A program made the translations under genes and the position numbers. 64,000 nt of DNA from Allantophomopsis cytisporea (Eukaryota > Ascomycota > Leotiomycetes > Phacidiales > Phacidiaceae). The number at the start of each line of letters is the position of its first letter. The stretch's first letter is position 1. The notes beneath the pieces are model-generated. The model was not told the origin of the DNA and did not search any database. It saw only the letters and a list, made by a program, of their open reading frames with translations. This document shows, piece by piece, positions 59,001 to 64,000 of this stretch. The stretch covers positions 1,116,001 to 1,180,000 of the forward strand of contig CP103026.1 of assembly GCA_024752435.1 (NCBI GenBank), given 5' to 3'.

Positions 59001-62000
59001 ATTCATTCACAAACGCACATTCCCACATACTCCGGTTCACATCTCGAACCCCTCCACTAAAAATATGAGCTACTCCCACTCGGCTCTCGGTTCAGCCTCG
59101 CGTTACAACAAATTTCATGAGTGGAGTCATCGTTTCTCCCATTATGTACTTGCACCTCTAGTCCGCTAAGCACGGGCGCCTTGGGCATCGAAGGGTACTG
59201 TAGTATGATGAACCCTCATCCTGATCCTCGCTGAGAAATGGCGACCAACCCAGACCAACAGCATCAACTATGTACAACATGGCTGTAATATACACATTTT
59301 CTACATTTCCTATGAAGAAAATTCTACCTCTTGCATCTCGCTCACTTTCCTTGACTTTTTTCTTCTTTTTCCGTTTCTTCTTTTCTTTCCTTTCCCAACC
59401 CCTTTGATCTCGACACTCTATTTTTCCCTTCTTTTATCTTTCTTACTTACTTACCCTTTGATGCATGTGGAGACATCTGGACCCGTAGACCCGACCCCGA
59501 AGAGACAGCGTGAATGAGCTAGGGGTCCCTTGAGAGTATTCGTAAGATAGGCTTAACTTGCAAGTCGTATGCGACTTGGCCCCAGTCGCGCAAAGCAAAA
59601 GGGCATTCCTACAGAGAGCCAAAGAGAGAGGAAAACGCAGGGAAGTATTCGTAGTATGGGAAAATGGGCAGTTGATCGGGCGGTGCCTCTGCTTTCGGAC
59701 GAACATGTGTCTGTTGACGGAGAACAACGGGCCATAGCAGCGGGTGGCTTTAGTTACCGTATCTCTTTGCTTTTCTTCTGGTCAGCCTTTCTTTCTCCCG
59801 TAATTTTTCAACTGCGAGGATCGTGGTCTGCCTGTTGAGTTTGGGTTTGAGTTTGATGCTGACTTATGGGGACTTGATGTGGCTCTGTGCTACAATTGCA
59901 GCATTGCAGAAAAGAATTCAAAGTGATTAATCATCCATGATAATGCAAGCACAAGGTAGTTATGGGCGATGCGCAAATGAAGGAGATAAAGCCCAATCAA
60001 ATAAGTAATGTTTAATGAGGTCTTTCGAAAGCGCATTGCCCAGTATCGCTCTGTGAGTACATACTGCGTACATACTCCTCCAGATTCACGGTGAGTTGCA
60101 AGGTGGAATGTATGCTGGCTATGCATATCCATGAGCCGCAATACGGAGTATTACCGACTGTACAGTCATGCAGACTCCGCACAGAACACAGAAGCAGAAG
60201 CAGAGGCAATGGAATGGTTTTGAAGAGTGCACTCCGTACATACACAGGTGAATTTGTGAGTTCGAAAAGTAAATTTACTTCCGGATGGTGGATAGGTTGG
60301 CTAGAGATCAACTGAGAGAAGAGAAGTGAATACTATTGAGCTACATGTATGTATTTGTTGTTCTACGTATTTGAGGAGAGTGCATTTGTAAGTTGTGAGA
60401 TGGGGTTGTGCATCACAAGTGGTGAGGGGGGTGAAGGCGGTTTAACTATTTACCTATATATCCATGACTTGTGACCGATGCATTATTGACATTTTCATTT
60501 GATTTGATTTCATTTCGTTTGATTTCATTTCCATTTCAATTTCCTTCCCACTCGACTCTCCTCGTTGTTTGAGTCGCGTTGATGCCAGCAAAACTTTAAC
60601 AACAAGGATACTTTTTGCTTGTCACCTGCAGAACGACGTCAGTGGCGGGGGGTAGAGAAGGGAACCATGAAAGTCAAAAAGGGTTCCCTTGCTTGACACT
60701 CGGAAACTGGCACTCAGGTATGGTACTAGGTACTGTACTGTAGGCTGACGGACAGGTACGGTGACTTGACTTCCTGTTGCGCACACCCTTCCTTTTCGAA
60801 CATTGTATGTACGTACATACATACCTACCATACGTAAATATATATATTTATATTTATTTACTTTACTTTACCTTATCTTACCTTACCTTACCCATCCCAT
60901 CCCTTAAGCCCCAACACCCGCAGCCAGGAAATCGGCAGTCACGTGTATAGATAGATTTATGTATACATCTATCTCACCTAGGTATCTACATAGATACAAA
61001 TATACATACATGCACTCTGGTGCTCCGTAATCCATATCATATATCTACATATATATAAATACCCACACACTTAACTTTACCTTTTTGTGCTTACTTTTGA
61101 ATTCATAGTGATATCCCATCTGCAAATACCCTTCTCAGCTTATATAATGGCTCATGCACGACTATGTCTACCTCTTTCTCCTCGATCTCCACTTGCTTCC
61201 AAGCTTACTCTGACCAGGAGACTTGATGACGATTTGCAAGGAAAATCGAGAGCATTGTATAGAAAAATTGGACTTCACAAATCAAAGATCAAAGATCAAA
61301 AACTCAAAATGCGAAAATGCAAGCATGCAAAATAAAATCGATGAATAGCGCTGTTTTTCGGGAAAGTCGTAGCGAATTCATGTAAGGTATCTTATGCTTA
61401 CTGTCTCGCGGAATCTGCTAAGCACGTGGTGGGTATGGATACGATGGCTCCCTCCCAATAATGGGGCACCACTTCCATCCACTACGCATCCTGCGTAAGT
61501 ACACAGTATATATGTACATTATGTATGTAGTACATACTCGCACCGAGCCCTCATCTTTCCGCTCCCTAGTACATAGATCCCACCCATAATGGGGCTGCGA
61601 GAGCGCACAGCACAGATCCTCTATCAGAGTCAAGTTTCCGCAAAAAGAGATTACTCAAGTCGTCCGTCCGTCCGTCAGTAAGAGTCGATCGGGTGCGAAT
61701 CGGGTGCGAATCGTGTAAGCGTGAGTGTGAGTGTGAGTGAATGAGAATCTCGATGCAATGCGCATGTGAACAAACTGGCTGAGGCTGCATGCAAACTCTG
61801 GCGTAGTAGTGGTGGGGAAAGTAAAGCGAGACACGATGGATGCATTGGGAGCCACCAATTCTGACGAGAAGAAGAAAGCAAAAAAAACAAAAAAAAGCAT
61901 CAAATTATAAAAGACTCTTTGTCTCGTGACATTTGGATTCAGGGTTATTTGTAACAAACCCGGACCACGTGTGAAGAGTTCTCGGATGAAGCCTTGTCCA

Positions 62001-62671
62001 TGGGAAATAAAAATGGCTTAATTTATATTCCAGCTCATAAGGAGAAAGCCTTTTTGAGTCGGGAGTTATTCTGGTTTACGACAACCAGCATCTTTGGTTA
62101 AACACATGTCCCCCCATTCACTCTACTTACCTACACGATTCATTTGTTTTCATCAGCTGACCAAGGGTAACGAAAAAGACCAAGAAAAAGAAAAAGAAAA
62201 AGAAAAAGAAAAAGAAGAAAAGAAGGGAAAAAGAAGAGGTGATAGTGAAAGAAGAGCTGAAAGCAACAAGTCATGTGGATAACAAGGGTGAGGTGATATC
62301 GTAGGTACTCACTTCATACGTACCCGCGTTGGATCTCAGTCAGCCAGCCAGCCAGCACCGACGGAAGTCTCCATCGTCCAGGCTGTCAGGCAGAACAGGG
62401 ACTCAGACTGCTTTCATTTTACTGACCGTGAACACGGCAGAGTAGCTCTCCCCGCGTTTGGCTAAACGATAAGCGAATGATGTGACATCAATCAGATGGA
62501 GCTCCATCAACAGCTTCACCAGAGCTGTCCCTAGCTCAGCCTCAACAGCATTCGTATTCTGGGTACTATACTCTAGAATTACTACGCGGCTACGTATTCC
62601 ACTTTCAGCCGATAAATCCGAAATCAACACTCCATTGGAAAAGCGGCTGGGAATCCCACAAGCACGTTGAG
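56060..62671. other. 6.6-kb gene-sparse stretch
   Basis: Upstream of the kinase and of the M13 peptidase, which are divergent. It contains CCTAGGTA motifs at 56754-56764 and 60975-60984, TAGG runs at 56797-56820, TTACC runs at 60863-60895, and many pyrimidine-rich tracts. Short frames (57687-58061, 58438-58765, 59569-59838) have no protein-like character. Long 5' leaders or non-coding transcripts are possible. Confidence 0.5.
62171..62220. repeat. (AAAGAA)n purine tract
   Basis: About seven hexanucleotide AAGAAA units, an A/G-only tract about 450 bp before the M13 peptidase start. Confidence 0.85.
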
Positions 62672-64000
62672 ATGGGCAGTAATTCTTCCAAGACAGCCGG
62701 TGGTGGAGGCGAGAACGAGCCATTGTTGCCGCGATCAGAAGACAGAAATGAAGCCCATGAGGCAACGGCCCTCCAGAAGTTCAAGGGGGCAATATCCAGG
62801 AATGCTGTAACCATTGCCATTATATCCCTACTCACAGCTGTGGTTATACTGCTCTGCGTATTTTTCGGAAGTATGTTTCTGCTCTATTTGCAAATTTAGA
62901 TCAATATCAGGCCTGGAATATATGGTTGAGAGATCGTGAACTGATTCCTTCATAGTCGAAACCGTCAGAAAGGACAAGCCGAAGACTTCCGTTTGCACGA
63001 CAGCAGCCTGCGTTCATGCCGCTTCCGAGATTCTATACAATCTTTCGCCCAATTATAAAGACATTGATCCTTGCACAAACTTCGAAGAGCTTGTTTGTGG
63101 TGGCTGGGATGAACGGCATGATCTCAGACCCGATCAAGGTGATGCCTTCACTGGAACTATCATGAGCGAGACGTCGCAGACGCTTCTTCGCCACATTCTC
63201 GAGGCTCCATACCCCGACAGCTCTAATCACTCCGCGTTCTCGCCTGCCAATATTGTTTCCACACTGTCCTCAGATGACCAGGAGAATTTCAACAAGTTGA
63301 AAGGTGCCTACGATGCTTGTATGGACGAGGATACCATCAAGAAGAATGGTGTTAGGCCTTTGATGGAGGTATTGCATCAAGTTGCCGCGCGATTCCCAAT
63401 AAAGGTGTCTTCTCAGCACCATGATTATTTAGCGGATACAACCTTATATCTTGCAAAGTTGGGTGTCTCGTCTCTGATATCGCTTGGTGTCGGCGCTGAT
63501 GATAAGTATCCCGTAAGTAATGATTATTGTAGTTGTTTCTTCAAAGTGATTAATATGATACTAGGACAATGTTGTCATCTCAGTGTTTCCCCCTCGACGT
63601 ATTGGTCTTCCCTCAAAGGAGTACTACAAAGACTCCAAGGTGGTAAAACAATACGAAGATACCCTAGCGCAGATTGCCGCTGCCCTACACCCAAGCAACC
63701 GAACTAGGGAGTATGCTCGTGACCTGATTGCATTCGAAAAAGAGCTGGCAGCAGCATCTCCGGATGCTGAAGATGCCGATGATGTCACCGTATGTGTGCT
63801 GATTGCCATTTTGAACAAAGCTGATGAGTTTAGAAATACTATAATCCCAGGACATTGAAGGAGATCGATGAAATCGTCCCCGAAATCCAGATATCGAAGA
63901 TCATAAACAGTCTCGCTCCATCCAGGAAGTATTCCGATAGAATCATTGTGGCTTCACCCTCTTACTTGAAAACTTTATCAAAACTTATCAGAAACACACC
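62672..64000 (+). CDS. M13 metallopeptidase (neprilysin/ECE-like), 5' part
   Basis: Exons 62672..62870, 62956..63512, 63565..63789 and 63834..64000; the gene runs off the right edge. The introns are 85, 52 and 44 bp. The product starts with a short cytosolic tail (NEPLLPRSE) and one membrane helix at about residues 44-66, giving a type II orientation. CTTAACVHAASEILYNLSPNYKDIDPCTNFEELVCGGW follows, the Cys-rich M13 start found in neprilysin and endothelin-converting enzyme. Further along, VSQ-type VFPPRRIGLPSKEYYKDS and YNPRTLKEI match the family. The catalytic HExxH region lies beyond the window, so activity cannot be judged. In fungi these are membrane or secreted zinc peptidases of unclear substrate. 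Confidence 0.9.

Overview
The window looks like nuclear DNA of a filamentous ascomycete (Pezizomycotina). Genes carry short GT-AG introns, mostly 46-90 bp with CTAAC/CTGAY-like branch sites, and some first coding exons are tiny (8-46 nt). Proteins typical of moulds are present: a UDP-galactopyranose mutase, a very large hybrid histidine kinase, and a Hub1 with an RS-rich leader. Gene content and AT-leaning intergenic DNA would suit a leotiomycete such as Botrytis or Sclerotinia, but that is inference. I could not run a search.

Positions 0.4-24 kb form a dense housekeeping block on alternating strands: HUB1 (-), SPB4 (-), DGK1 (+), KXD1 (+), RPS0 (-), mitochondrial uS15m (+), VMA6 (-), NOP58 (+), a conserved unknown (-), a nuclear-looking unknown (+), a LENG1/CIR_N-type protein (-) and SEC18/NSF (+). 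Ribosome biogenesis and translation (SPB4, NOP58, RPS0, uS15m), RNA processing (HUB1, perhaps the LENG1-like protein), and membrane and vacuole function (SEC18, VMA6, KXD1, DGK1) dominate.

Positions 24.6-36.6 kb are more accessory. They hold a haloacid-dehalogenase-like hydrolase (-), a short zinc-cluster-like relic, a DAO-family FAD oxidoreductase (-), an amino-acid permease (+), a probable pseudogene of an NMT1/THI5-like substrate-binding protein, and an AT-rich block ending in an 18-bp minisatellite. The divergent region between oxidoreductase and permease contains a dense cluster of GATA sites, which suggests joint nitrogen-catabolite control.

Positions 36.8-64 kb are gene-sparse: UDP-galactopyranose mutase (-), 7.2 kb without a convincing gene, a triose-phosphate-transporter-family carrier (+), a second patch of the 18-bp minisatellite, a 2132-residue hybrid histidine kinase (-), 6.6 kb without a convincing gene, and the 5' part of an M13 (neprilysin/ECE-like) metallopeptidase running off the right edge. 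No rRNA, tRNA, CRISPR array or intact transposon was recognised. The least explained features are the minisatellite, open in translation as hexapeptide repeats, and the recurrent CCTAGGTA-type motif of the gene-free stretches.
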